Of a stretch of 64,000 nucleotides of DNA, positions 55,101 through 62,251 are shown piece after piece (position 1 is the first letter of the stretch; each line of letters starts with the position of its first letter). The translations under genes and the position numbers were made by a program. The notes under the pieces were generated by a model. That model did no database searches. It was not told the DNA's origin and saw nothing but the letters and a program-made list of their open reading frames with translations. Source of the stretch: Bacteroidales bacterium (lineage in GTDB: Bacteria; Bacteroidota; Bacteroidia; Bacteroidales; UBA932); NCBI GenBank assembly GCA_015060325.1, contig SUYQ01000006.1:41454-105453 (forward strand). The letters run 5' to 3'.

Positions 55101-55776
55101 AAAATATCTTCTGATCATCGGCCCATCCGCGAGAGAAGCGGTAGCCTCTAAGTGCCTGTCCATCAGGATCCGGCTGTCCGGTCTTCGGGTCGACTCGTTC
55201 GATGAAGGCATCCATCGGTCTGTCCCAGCATCCTCCGTTCATGAGATTGATGACGATGCCGGCATCGTTAGCCTTCGGGAATGTGTAGCGGTGCATTCCG
55301 ACATGGCTGGTGGCCGTCAGCTCTGCCGTCACCCCGTATCGGGTCAGCGGCACGCTGTAATATCCCGGCCTGGCGACCTCCTTGCTGCGGTCGGCATAGG
55401 ACCACAGTCCCGACTGCTGGTCCTCCTCCCGCCCGCGGGCGTAGGTCAGCCCTTCTCCTACAACCGGCATCACAGTGATGTCGAAAAGGTCTCCGATACC
55501 AGTTCCACTGAGGTGGGTGTGCGAGAAGCCGATCACGGTCGAGTCGCTGTCATGATATCCGGAGCACCAGTCCCACTCCTGCGGGATGCTCGTCGGGCCG
55601 AGCTGCACCATGCCGAACGGCACGTTGGCGCCGACGAACACATGTCCATGACCTCCCGAACCGATCTTCGGATCCACATAGGAGGTGTAGCTGTCGTTTT
55701 CGCTGCTGCCGGCCGTCCCGGATGTGCACCCGATGGCCATAACCGCTGCAGCTATAATCAGTTTAGTGTATCTCAT
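52108..55776 (-). CDS. GH92-GH125 fusion: bifunctional alpha-mannosidase lipoprotein
   Basis: The 1222-residue lipoprotein (Cys17) joins two glycosidases. Residues about 30-750 are GH92, with HGNEPSHHILYLY, the acid in CEGNGWQYTWLVPHD (near 564) and GNEDVGQMSAWYIMSSMGFY. Residues about 780-1222 are GH125, a metal-independent exo-alpha-1,6-mannosidase family, with AMWLRDSGAQVWPYL, DDANVPSLLAMAYLG and GPHIWSEVIWPMSI. GH125 enzymes in gut bacteria remove alpha-1,6-mannose from N-glycan or yeast mannan cores after GH92 enzymes strip alpha-1,2 or 1,3 branches, so a single polypeptide could do both steps. Both domains appear complete and in one frame. It is flanked by two more GH92 genes. Confidence 0.93.
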   Translation of the reverse strand: MRYTKLIIAAAVMAIGCTSGTAGSSENDSYTSYVDPKIGSGGHGHVFVGANVPFGMVQLGPTSIPQEWDWCSGYHDSDSTVIGFSHTHLSGTGIGDLFDITVMPVVGEGLTYARGREEDQQSGLWSYADRSKEVARPGYYSVPLTRYGVTAELTATSHVGMHRYTFPKANDAGIVINLMNGGCWDRPMDAFIERVDPKTGQPDPDGQALRGYRFSRGWADDQKIFFYAEFSKPMESVDILKDDIQIWENEFKNMSTFAHVHFKTAQDEQVLMKVALSSVSMEGAYDNMQAELAGWDFDKTADLADDLWNHELGRIHIETQDEIARKIFYTALYHTMIAPSEFSDFGGDYRGKDYISETDGYTKYTTFSLWDTYRAAMPLYSLFQPDRYHEFISTMLHIYNEQGKLPVWHLHGCETNCMVGSPGIMPVADAIVAGIADEFGFEAMKASAMNPERGQEYRMKYGYIPCDLMNESVAYDLEYAVADGAIANAAKHLSELFADPDYYFASPEKAEKYRKEYEYFNERSKSYKHLFDKDSGFIRGKDSKGRFRQEYSPFASTHRADDYCEGNGWQYTWLVPHDVEGLIECFGGKDKFISKLDSLFIVPSVIEGAESSPDISGLIGQYAHGNEPSHHILYLYTIAGQPWKAADKIREVLGTLYTARPDGLSGNEDVGQMSAWYIMSSMGFYQVEPGSGQYWFGSPLFDKVSINVGKTGENKAFTITAENNSAQNRYIQSITLNGKAYTKGYIEHKDIMAGGELVIRMGAEPKVWYCANEPSEYEDQRPLPEDRLFTSKAVEAEIARVVGMLENPRLKWMFANCYPNTLDTTVHPVESEDSLPDTFVYTGDIPAMWLRDSGAQVWPYLRYVSEDPELKEMIAGVIRRQFKCICIDPYANAFNVEPVGAANKSDWPAADPYVFERKWELDSHCYPIRLAYEYWKVSGDTSVFDDVWVEAIGKMLSVMKEQQRKDGPGRYRFLRVTDRQLDTKCVVGKGNPVKPVGLIASAFRPSDDATTFEFLVPSNFMAVSSLRKAAEILRKVNNDAELTQECLDLASEVELALKEHAVYEHPEYGKIYAYEVDGFGSRFLMDDANVPSLLAMAYLGDVPADDPIYQNTRHFVWSEANPYFYSGTAGEGIGGPHIWSEVIWPMSIMMKAFTSDDDDEIRECICQLMTTDAGTGFMHESFYKDDSETFTREWFAWQNTLFGELILKIIDDGRLHVLNSII

Positions 55777-55895
55777 AATTGGTTGATGTTCAATATTTTA
55801 TGCAAATATCCTACTTTCCTTGCCATGAAGGGTATTTGCGTAACTGGTTTACTTTAGGGTATTACGTGGTACGCTTTCGCTCTCTCTAGAGCTAT

Positions 55896-56004
55896 GTGCA
55901 CGGTCGTCAAAAATGCCGACCACCGAGCACGCCTAGTTGCCTTTAACACTCTTCTGTGGCATATTGCCGTGCTTGGTGGTAACCGAAAACGACCACCGAG
56001 CACG
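55896..56004 (-). terminator. Hairpin-rich region after the third GH92 gene
   Basis: CGTGCTTGGTGGT (55969-55981) pairs with ACCACCGAGCACG (55992-56004) with one G-U pair, just after the stop of the minus-strand GH92 gene. The same arm, CGACCACCGAGCACG, is repeated directly at 55917-55931, where it can pair imperfectly with GTGCACGGTCGTC (55896-55908). Confidence 0.7.
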
Positions 56005-56014
56005 TTTGCGATGA

Positions 56015-58288
56015 TCATTTCGTACAATTGAAATGCAACGAGCCTCCCGTAAGTGAATCATGCGATATGCGATAAGCGTTGTGGCGCTTGCCGGAAAGGG
56101 TGATGGTCTTGATACGTCCGTCGCCTTTTTTGGTAATGACAAGACGGTCCCGGCCGCTGCAGTAGGACGGGTCAAGCCGGATCTCGATCTTGTCGAAGCG
56201 AGGGGCTGTCAGGGTGTATGAAGGGTGGCCCGGGCAGTCGGGGTAGAAGCCCATCATGGAGAATACGGCCCATGCCGACATCGTTCCTGTGTCGTCGTTG
56301 CCCGGAAGTCCTGCCGCCTCGGCCGTATAGTATTTGTCAAGCAACTCGGAAACTATCTTGGATGTCCTCCATTCCTCGCCCTTGAAGTAGCTGAAGAGGT
56401 ATGGATATGCAATGTCCGGCTCGTTTGCAGGGTCATACAGACCTTCGTCAAACACCTTCTGGAGCTTGTTCACGAATGCCTTTCTTCCTCCCATGAGCTT
56501 TGCCAGTCCGAGCACATCGTGAGGGACATAGAATGTATAGTTCCATGCGCTGCCCTCATGGAAGCCAGGCACCGGCTCGAAATTCTCGCCCTGGCGAGGA
56601 TTGAACGGCTCAAGGAAACTGCCGTCTGCATTCAGAGGCCTGAATGTGCCGAAAGCAGGGCAGTAGTAATGTTTATACCGGAGCGATTGCTTAAGGAATC
56701 TCTCTGCGTCTTCAGCATGGCCGAGGTCAGCCGCCAGCAACGAAAGCGCGTAATCAGCGATATAGTATTCGAGAGCATGAGATACGGAGTTGTCCCCGGA
56801 AGCATCGGCCGAATATAATCCAAGCGGCACATATCCCTTCGACAGATATGGATCGATGTCAGGACGCATAAGGTTTTCAGGGCCAGGGGTAGTGGCGGAC
56901 TTGACGAAGCCTTCATAAGCCGTCTCGATGTCGAAGTCTCTCAGGCCCTTCAGCCATGTGTCGGTGATGACAGGGATGGCAGGGTCGCCTTCCATAGTGA
57001 AGGTCTCACGACCGAAAAGCTCCCATTTCGGCATCCAGCCCCATTCCTTATATATGTCTATCATAGAGCGTACCATGTCCAGCTGTCTTTCCGGATAGAC
57101 AAGGGTCATCAGCTGATGTAGGTTTCTGTATGTGTCCCAAAGTGAGAACACGCTGTAGCGGTTCTGCCCTGCCGGCACGCGTCCCACTCCGTCAGACTCC
57201 ATCAGAGGATATTCCCCATTGACGTCATTAAGGATGCTTGGATGGATCAATGTATGATAAAGTGCCGTGTAGAACACCTCGAGATCTCTCTCCGACCCCC
57301 CGGAAACCTTGATGCGTGAAAGGTCGGATTCCCATGCTGCCTCCGCTGCAGTCCTCACCGTCTCGAAATTCGAGACGCCAGGTGCCAACTGAGCCTGCTC
57401 CGCATCCAGATTCTCCCATGCATTCTCGCAGCTCACGAATGACACACCCATCTGCAGCTCCACCTGCTCGCCCTCAGCTGTCTCGAAAGAAAACCAGTAT
57501 CCGACATCATTACCGGCAATCTCCCGGCCGTATTTCTTGTAGATCTTATAGGTTCCGTCATCAGGAGTCCATGCTCCTTCCACACCGGTCATAGGAGGCT
57601 GGAATTTCCAGAAGCCGCACTCTGACGGCACCTTGTTGATGCGAATTGCAAAATAGACAGGAAATACTGCCTGTGAATTGTAGCAGAACGTTCCCGCCAT
57701 CCTCATTCCCTCGATTTCAGTATCGCTGACCTTGCGGATCCATGCTCCTGTTTCATTGGTCAGTCCTTCTCCGAAATTGACCAAAATATTGCCTTGCCCC
57801 TCATGGAAAGTGTAGCGCTCAACAGAAGTTCGTGTCGTCGCACTGACCTCCGCCTTGATGTCATATGAAAGCAGCTCACATCCGTAGTAACCCGGTTCGG
57901 CCTTCTCGTCTGTATACTCCGATCCATAGACATGATAGTCCACCATCAGGGGTCCGCTTGTCGGCATCGTCAGCGCCAGTCCCACCTCAGGACAGCCCAC
58001 CCCGCTGAGGTTGACGTGGGAGAATCCCGTAAAATACTTATTGTCAGAACAATAAGGTGTACTCCACCACCTGCTGTCCTTGTCGTATCTGTTCAGCTCC
58101 GACCCCATCACATTGAAAGGAGTCACGGACATCATTCCGTTAGGGCATAAGGCGCCCGGATTGGTCGTTCCGTAATTCGACGACCCGATGAACGGATTGA
58201 CATGGTCGGTGATTTTAGCCTCCTGAGCGGCAGAAGAAATGGAGACCATAAGCCAAACCAGTAAAGATGCTATTTTCGATATTCTCAT
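56015..58288 (-). CDS. GH92 alpha-mannosidase, signal-peptide form
   Basis: This 757-residue GH92 protein has a signal peptide (1-21, ending SSAAQ) rather than a lipoprotein box. It has HVNPFIGSSNYGTTNPGA at the start, the acid in HEGSAWNYTFYVPHD (near 579) and GNDDTGTMSAWAVFSMMGFYP. The family HGNEPxHH segment is replaced by PANEPDIAYPYLF, so it lacks the His pair seen in the fusion protein, suggesting a different linkage preference. It would act in the periplasm on oligosaccharides released by the surface enzymes. It is the first gene of the mannosidase group, divergent from the XRE regulator. Confidence 0.92.
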   Translation of the reverse strand: MRISKIASLLVWLMVSISSAAQEAKITDHVNPFIGSSNYGTTNPGALCPNGMMSVTPFNVMGSELNRYDKDSRWWSTPYCSDNKYFTGFSHVNLSGVGCPEVGLALTMPTSGPLMVDYHVYGSEYTDEKAEPGYYGCELLSYDIKAEVSATTRTSVERYTFHEGQGNILVNFGEGLTNETGAWIRKVSDTEIEGMRMAGTFCYNSQAVFPVYFAIRINKVPSECGFWKFQPPMTGVEGAWTPDDGTYKIYKKYGREIAGNDVGYWFSFETAEGEQVELQMGVSFVSCENAWENLDAEQAQLAPGVSNFETVRTAAEAAWESDLSRIKVSGGSERDLEVFYTALYHTLIHPSILNDVNGEYPLMESDGVGRVPAGQNRYSVFSLWDTYRNLHQLMTLVYPERQLDMVRSMIDIYKEWGWMPKWELFGRETFTMEGDPAIPVITDTWLKGLRDFDIETAYEGFVKSATTPGPENLMRPDIDPYLSKGYVPLGLYSADASGDNSVSHALEYYIADYALSLLAADLGHAEDAERFLKQSLRYKHYYCPAFGTFRPLNADGSFLEPFNPRQGENFEPVPGFHEGSAWNYTFYVPHDVLGLAKLMGGRKAFVNKLQKVFDEGLYDPANEPDIAYPYLFSYFKGEEWRTSKIVSELLDKYYTAEAAGLPGNDDTGTMSAWAVFSMMGFYPDCPGHPSYTLTAPRFDKIEIRLDPSYCSGRDRLVITKKGDGRIKTITLSGKRHNAYRISHDSLTGGSLHFNCTK

Positions 58289-58427
58289 AATCTGTATAGC
58301 TGATTTTCATAAAATGTAACAAGATAGAGTTTTTCTTCTTAAACTCCAAATTCGATGAGGTTTAGCCTTTGCAAATATCAGTTGGGTGGGTTATTTCAAA
58401 GAAATCTACACAGTCGCTCAAAAGATA

Positions 58428-58458
58428 TTTGCTGTGTAATAATATATTATTACATTTG
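58428..58458 (+). promoter_or_regulatory. Promoter of the XRE regulator gene with palindromic operator
   Basis: TTTG (58428-58431) and TACATTTG (58451-58458) are 19 bases apart. A perfect 18-bp palindrome, GTAATAATATATTATTAC, lies at 58436-58453 and covers the spacer and the first bases of the -7 box. Binding of a dimer there would block the promoter, as expected for autorepression by the XRE protein encoded next. Confidence 0.75.
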
Positions 58459-58476
58459 TAAGAAAGAACATATAAG

Positions 58477-59172
58477 ATGAACCGGATATACTTTGAGGAA
58501 AAGGGAGAAGAACTTTTGAGAAGAATAGGGATGACCAAGAGCGAGTTTGCAATGCGGATGGGCATACATCGGCAAAATGTTGGCGCTCTTTTCAAGACAA
58601 AGAATCTGGAAACAATATATAAGGCAGCACATGTACTTGGTGTGCCTTTGGGGCAGCTTGTGGGTTATGTAGAGGAACCGGAACTAAGTGTGATTCCATT
58701 GGTTCCATATGTTGAAGAGGATATATGCGAAATTACGGAAGATGATATTCCGAGAGGGGATTCAGTGGAGGATAAACGTAAACGCCAGGGCTTGATCTAT
58801 GAGTTTTATCAGGAATGGAAGCGCCGTAATCCGGATCAGAAGAAGTACAACATGGCATTGAAAGAGGATATCAATATACGTGCAGTCTCTTTGGACGAGA
58901 CAGCAGCTCATGCGTCTCAATCATATTTGTCAACAATTGCAGTACTTCAGCTAGATGCAATTCTAACAAATGCCAGGCTCGTGCGGACAGCGCCGTCAAA
59001 ACCAAAGACCAAGAATCAAAGGCCATTCGAGAAGATGCTTGTCATGGAATATGTCTGCCCCGGTATTGGACGTGTAAAAATGACCGTTGGGGTCAAGCGA
59101 AGTGATAAGTCTAAGGTACAATACTGCATTACCGCTATTGATGCGTATAAGATAAAACAGGAGGTCGTCTGA
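58477..59172 (+). CDS. XRE-type helix-turn-helix protein with unknown C-terminal domain
   Basis: This 231-residue protein begins with an XRE/Cro helix-turn-helix (about residues 15-62: KSEFAMRMGIHRQNVGALFK, then VLGVPLGQLVGY). An acidic linker and a C-terminal domain of ~110 residues follow (LKEDINIRAVSLDETAAHA, FEKMLVMEYVCPGIGRVKMTVGVK, VQYCITAI). From memory the C-terminal pattern resembles BECR-type (barnase/EndoU/RelE-like) domains found near phages and toxins, but this is uncertain and no active-site residue can be assigned. A perfect palindrome in its promoter suggests autorepression. It could also act on the divergent GH92 gene. No antitoxin or phage genes lie nearby. Confidence 0.75.
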   Translation: MNRIYFEEKGEELLRRIGMTKSEFAMRMGIHRQNVGALFKTKNLETIYKAAHVLGVPLGQLVGYVEEPELSVIPLVPYVEEDICEITEDDIPRGDSVEDKRKRQGLIYEFYQEWKRRNPDQKKYNMALKEDINIRAVSLDETAAHASQSYLSTIAVLQLDAILTNARLVRTAPSKPKTKNQRPFEKMLVMEYVCPGIGRVKMTVGVKRSDKSKVQYCITAIDAYKIKQEVV

Positions 59173-59290
59173 CCTCCTGTTATTCTTGCCCCAAGACAAC
59201 GTGACGGAATTACTTCTAGAGCGAGGGCCTCGCGGGCGGGGACTTTCGCGCTACTCGATTACCCATCCGTATCACGGATTACAATCCTGT
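59153..59290 (-). ncRNA. Candidate structured small RNA, about 135 nt
   Basis: This 176-bp gap between convergent genes contains a complete minus-strand transcription unit: a promoter (59294-59324), an internally structured body and a terminator (59153-59179). Predicted pairings: AGACA near the 5' end with TGTCT (59198-59194); a small hairpin GGAT-TGTA-AATCC-type; CGTGA..CGGA (59276-59266) with TCCGTCACG (59208-59200), 9 bp with a two-base bulge; and GCGAG-GCC-CTCGC (59233-59221). I could not match it to SRP RNA, tmRNA, RNase P or a riboswitch. A 6S-type RNA of the Flavobacteria/Bacteroidetes kind is one possibility. No open reading frame of note is present. Confidence 0.55.
59158..59179. terminator. 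Terminator shared by the XRE gene and the candidate small RNA
   Basis: CAGGAGGTC (59158-59166) and GACCTCCTG (59171-59179) form a perfect 9-bp stem with loop GTCT. On the plus strand it overlaps the XRE stop codon and is followed by TTATTCTT. On the minus strand TTTTATC follows, so both directions can terminate. Confidence 0.8.
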
Positions 59291-59293
59291 CTG

Positions 59294-59324
59294 CAAAATT
59301 ACAAAAGCTTAATTAAATAAGCAA
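59294..59324 (-). promoter_or_regulatory. Promoter of the candidate small RNA
   Basis: On the minus strand TTG (59324-59322) and TAATTTTG (59301-59294) are 20 bases apart, matching the -33/-7 consensus. No protein-coding gene starts downstream on this strand within the gap. Confidence 0.65.
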
Positions 59325-59348
59325 GCAAAACTATCCGTGTTAGTTTAC

Positions 59349-61361
59349 CTATTCCTTAATCAGCTGATCAAGCGTATTCAGACGGGTATTGATGTGGTTG
59401 CGGACGGTGCCGAGCTCCGCCTCGTATGAGCCAAGGGCTTGGAAATTCATATGTACCCATTGGTTGAGGATCTTCCATCTCTTGAAGTTCAGCTGCTGCG
59501 ACTCGTTGAGGAGATCTGCGGTCTCTTCCATATATGTGGCGATGTCCTTGAGGTTGCCTTCGCCAAGGGCGGCCTCCCAGAGCTCCACGAGTCTTGCCTT
59601 GGCCTGAGGATCCTGCTTTACGATTCTCAATACGATATCCTTCAGCTGCCCTCCGGCGAATGAGCCGTTGACCGCGCACAGATAGTCGGACGTGGTTATA
59701 GGGTGCGTGCGGTAGTCGTTATCGAATGAGAGGTCATTGTCCCATGTCGGTCCGGTGTACAGCTTTCCGTCAGCGGCATCCTTATACATGTATACGCTCC
59801 AGAAGGCGTCCGTGTTGGCGCAGAACTCTCCGATGATGAAATTGCGGAGGAAACTGTCCAGGTCGAGATATTTGCGGTATCCGTTGCTTGCATCAGTATA
59901 GTTCGATGCAAGGGCAGCTGCTTCAAACTTGTTGAAATAGTCTTCTATGAACTTCTTCTGCTCGTCAGTTATGTCGTCCTCGTCAGGATGCTTGATGGTC
60001 ACAGGAATGCCTGTCTTTGATGCGAACATCACCTCCTCGTCCCATGCATAGGCATCGATCTCGATCAGGTATCCGTCCTTGGCCGGAACCCTTCCGCTGG
60101 CAGCCTCCACCTGGTCGCAGAGCTGGTAGCATCCTCTGTACTCGCCATTGATGATCAGATCTACAGGATGGCAGAACGGCGTATATGGCTGTCCGACCCT
60201 TCTGCTGACCTCGAAGGCGAGGATGTTGCGCATGAGGGTCTTGTCTCCGTGATTGCTGATCAGCGTCCATTTCTTGGCTGATGCAGGCGCGCCGAGAGGA
60301 CTCTGCTTCTCGTCGAACTTAAGCCTGTACGGCTTCTTCTCGAAGTTCCAGCTGGCGTTTCCGCGGCCGCGGATCTCGGTGCCGCTGGTGGCAAGCAGCT
60401 CAGTTCCGTTCTCTGATATGATATATACATTGCTGATGAGAGTCTTTTCCTTCTCTATCACCTCCTCTCCGTTCGCGATGTTCACCACGACGGTAGGCAG
60501 GTTGGTGAACTGGTATAGTTTCGAGTCATCTCCCTCTGACTTGTATCCGTGGAATTCAAGCTCCGCGAGGTTGCATCGCACATCGTGCGGGCTGACATAG
60601 CGGACATATCTGAATCCGCGCGAGCAGTCAACGTTTCCATAATGCATGATTCCCTCCGTCGCCGCATTCTTGATCATGAAGATAGGAAGCGCATCGCTGA
60701 AGTCGGCTTTGTTGGCACCTTCGATCACAGCCAGCTCCACGCGTGCTCCCTGAGTCTTGCGAGGGGAGTAGCCTACCTTTGTGATGACATGCTTTTCCCC
60801 AAGGTCAAGACCTACCCATGTGCGTGAACGGTCATAAGAGGCAAAGAATGTGTCGTAGTTGCCGTCGAAGACATTCTCCTTGGTGTTGACTGTGGTCGAC
60901 TGGGAATTGCCGTTGTCATAGTCTACCGAATATCTCGATCCTATGACTGTACCGGTAAGCTTTTCCGGGGTTTTATTCACTTCCTCTTCAGTCCTGGCTA
61001 TGGTATAGTCAGTTGTCCACACTCTTCCGCAGTCCGGACCCTCAGTCCATCCCCAGATGTAATAGTCGGTATCAGGCTCCAGGGCGGTCATCGTCATCTG
61101 GCAGCCTTCCTGGGAAGGCATCCCTTCAGCTGCCTTTTCCTTGCCCTTCTCCCTGTCGGCCGTCTCGCTGTAGACGATGCCCCAGCTGTCCAGTTCATTG
61201 CCTGAAGACAAAACAGAAAGTGTCAGATCGATGGTCTTGATGTCAGTCTTGATAACTTCTACAGTGACCTTTGGCTTCGGTAAGGTAGGTTTCTGTTCTT
61301 TCTCATTGCAGCCGGCAGCAAGCATGCTTATAGCCAGAAGGAAAAATGCAAATTTCTTCAT
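59349..61361 (-). CDS. CotH-kinase lipoprotein with FN3-like and discoidin domains
   Basis: This 670-residue lipoprotein (Cys18) has an FN3-like domain (about 30-125), an F5/8 type C (discoidin/CBM32-like) domain (about 145-275: VFDGNYDTFFASY, WVGLDLGEKHVITKVGYSPR), and a CotH domain (about 285-655) with RGRGNASWNFEKKPYRLKFD, ISNHGDKTLMRN, INGEYRGCYQLCDQVE and the metal-binding-type TWDNDLSFDND. CotH of Bacillus is an atypical protein kinase that phosphorylates spore-coat proteins; secreted bacterial CotH proteins are widespread but largely untested. Surface location and the carbohydrate-binding-like domain suggest modification of extracellular proteins or glycans. It is monocistronic. Confidence 0.88.
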   Translation of the reverse strand: MKKFAFFLLAISMLAAGCNEKEQKPTLPKPKVTVEVIKTDIKTIDLTLSVLSSGNELDSWGIVYSETADREKGKEKAAEGMPSQEGCQMTMTALEPDTDYYIWGWTEGPDCGRVWTTDYTIARTEEEVNKTPEKLTGTVIGSRYSVDYDNGNSQSTTVNTKENVFDGNYDTFFASYDRSRTWVGLDLGEKHVITKVGYSPRKTQGARVELAVIEGANKADFSDALPIFMIKNAATEGIMHYGNVDCSRGFRYVRYVSPHDVRCNLAELEFHGYKSEGDDSKLYQFTNLPTVVVNIANGEEVIEKEKTLISNVYIISENGTELLATSGTEIRGRGNASWNFEKKPYRLKFDEKQSPLGAPASAKKWTLISNHGDKTLMRNILAFEVSRRVGQPYTPFCHPVDLIINGEYRGCYQLCDQVEAASGRVPAKDGYLIEIDAYAWDEEVMFASKTGIPVTIKHPDEDDITDEQKKFIEDYFNKFEAAALASNYTDASNGYRKYLDLDSFLRNFIIGEFCANTDAFWSVYMYKDAADGKLYTGPTWDNDLSFDNDYRTHPITTSDYLCAVNGSFAGGQLKDIVLRIVKQDPQAKARLVELWEAALGEGNLKDIATYMEETADLLNESQQLNFKRWKILNQWVHMNFQALGSYEAELGTVRNHINTRLNTLDQLIKE

Positions 61362-61385
61362 GGTTTCGTAGTTTCAGTGAACATA

Positions 61386-61393
61386 CAAATATA
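61386..61393 (-). promoter_or_regulatory. -7 box of the CotH gene
   Basis: TATATTTG on the minus strand lies 25 bases before the start codon. The -33 position reads CTG rather than TTG. Confidence 0.5.
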
Positions 61394-61419
61394 GCAATAA
61401 ATTCCTATAAAACAGACAG

Positions 61420-61453
61420 AAACCGCGTGTCCCCTTCTGGAGACACGCGGTTT
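61420..61453 (-). terminator. Terminator after the aquaporin gene
   Basis: AAACCGCGTGTC (61420-61431) and GACACGCGGTTT (61442-61453) form a perfect 12-bp stem. The arm shares AAACCGCGTG with the hairpin at 9673-9714, 52 kb away. Confidence 0.8.
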
Positions 61454-61476
61454 GCATAAAAATCGTATCAGTATCT

Positions 61477-62184
61477 TTATTCTGCTTTTTTGCAGCACTT
61501 GCAGCAGTCACTGCCGAGGCATTTCCAAACCAAGGCACTGAGGGCGGCTCCTGCGAACGGTGCAACGATGAAGAGCCAGAGCTGCTCGAGAGCCTGACCA
61601 CCTGCGAAAAGTGCCGGTCCTATGCTTCGTGCAGGGTTCACCGATGTTCCAGTAATAGGAATGCATACGATGTGGACAAGTACGAGAGTGAGTCCGATTG
61701 CCAGACCTGCAAAGTTGCCTGCTCCCTTCTTCTCGTCAGTAGTTCCGAGGACTACAAGGACGAATACGAATGTGAATACAACTTCAGCGATGAGTGCCTG
61801 CCACATTTCGCCGGCGTCATAGGTGTTGGCGCCTGTTTCCGTGCAGCCTGCATCATTTGCTCCAGTTGATGTCAAGGCAAAGAGGACGGCCGAACCGATC
61901 ACAGCTCCGATTACCTGGAACAGCATGTACATTCCTGCATCCTTGCCGCTCATACGTCCCGACATCCACACTCCAAGGGTGATTGCAGGATTGATATGGC
62001 ATCCTGAAATGCCACCGATGCAATAGGCCATAGCCACTACTGAAAGACCAAAGGCAAGGGCAACTCCGAGAGTTCCTACGCCTGCTCCGCAGGTTGCTGC
62101 TGCTCCGCCAGCCATGACAGCGCTTCCGCAGCCCATTAGTACGAGAACCATAGTTCCCACCATTTCTGCAAAATACTTTTTCAT
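61477..62184 (-). CDS. Aquaporin / glycerol-facilitator family channel with Cys-rich tail
   Basis: This 235-residue membrane protein has the six-helix MIP fold and both pore motifs: NPA in GCHINPAITLG (about 67) and NPA in GTSVNPARSIG (about 183). The selectivity-filter arginine follows the second NPA, and the loop residues fit a water-selective AqpZ-like channel more than a glycerol channel. An unusual C-terminal end, CLGSDCCKCCKK, contains five cysteines in ten residues and is not part of the channel fold; metal binding or lipid/redox modification is possible. It lies 67 bases downstream of gpmI and may be read through from it. Confidence 0.92.
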   Translation of the reverse strand: MKKYFAEMVGTMVLVLMGCGSAVMAGGAAATCGAGVGTLGVALAFGLSVVAMAYCIGGISGCHINPAITLGVWMSGRMSGKDAGMYMLFQVIGAVIGSAVLFALTSTGANDAGCTETGANTYDAGEMWQALIAEVVFTFVFVLVVLGTTDEKKGAGNFAGLAIGLTLVLVHIVCIPITGTSVNPARSIGPALFAGGQALEQLWLFIVAPFAGAALSALVWKCLGSDCCKCCKKAE

Positions 62185-62251
62185 AACTTGATTAGTTTAG
62201 ATGATTGATATGTGGGTGAAGTTGATGTTGAGCTGTTCGGACGAAAGAAAG

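Noticed and set aside
59173..59348. tRNA or SRP RNA in the gap after the XRE gene
   Set aside because: No cloverleaf with a T-arm GGTTC pattern and no SRP GGAA-loop signature could be found; kept as an unassigned small RNA.
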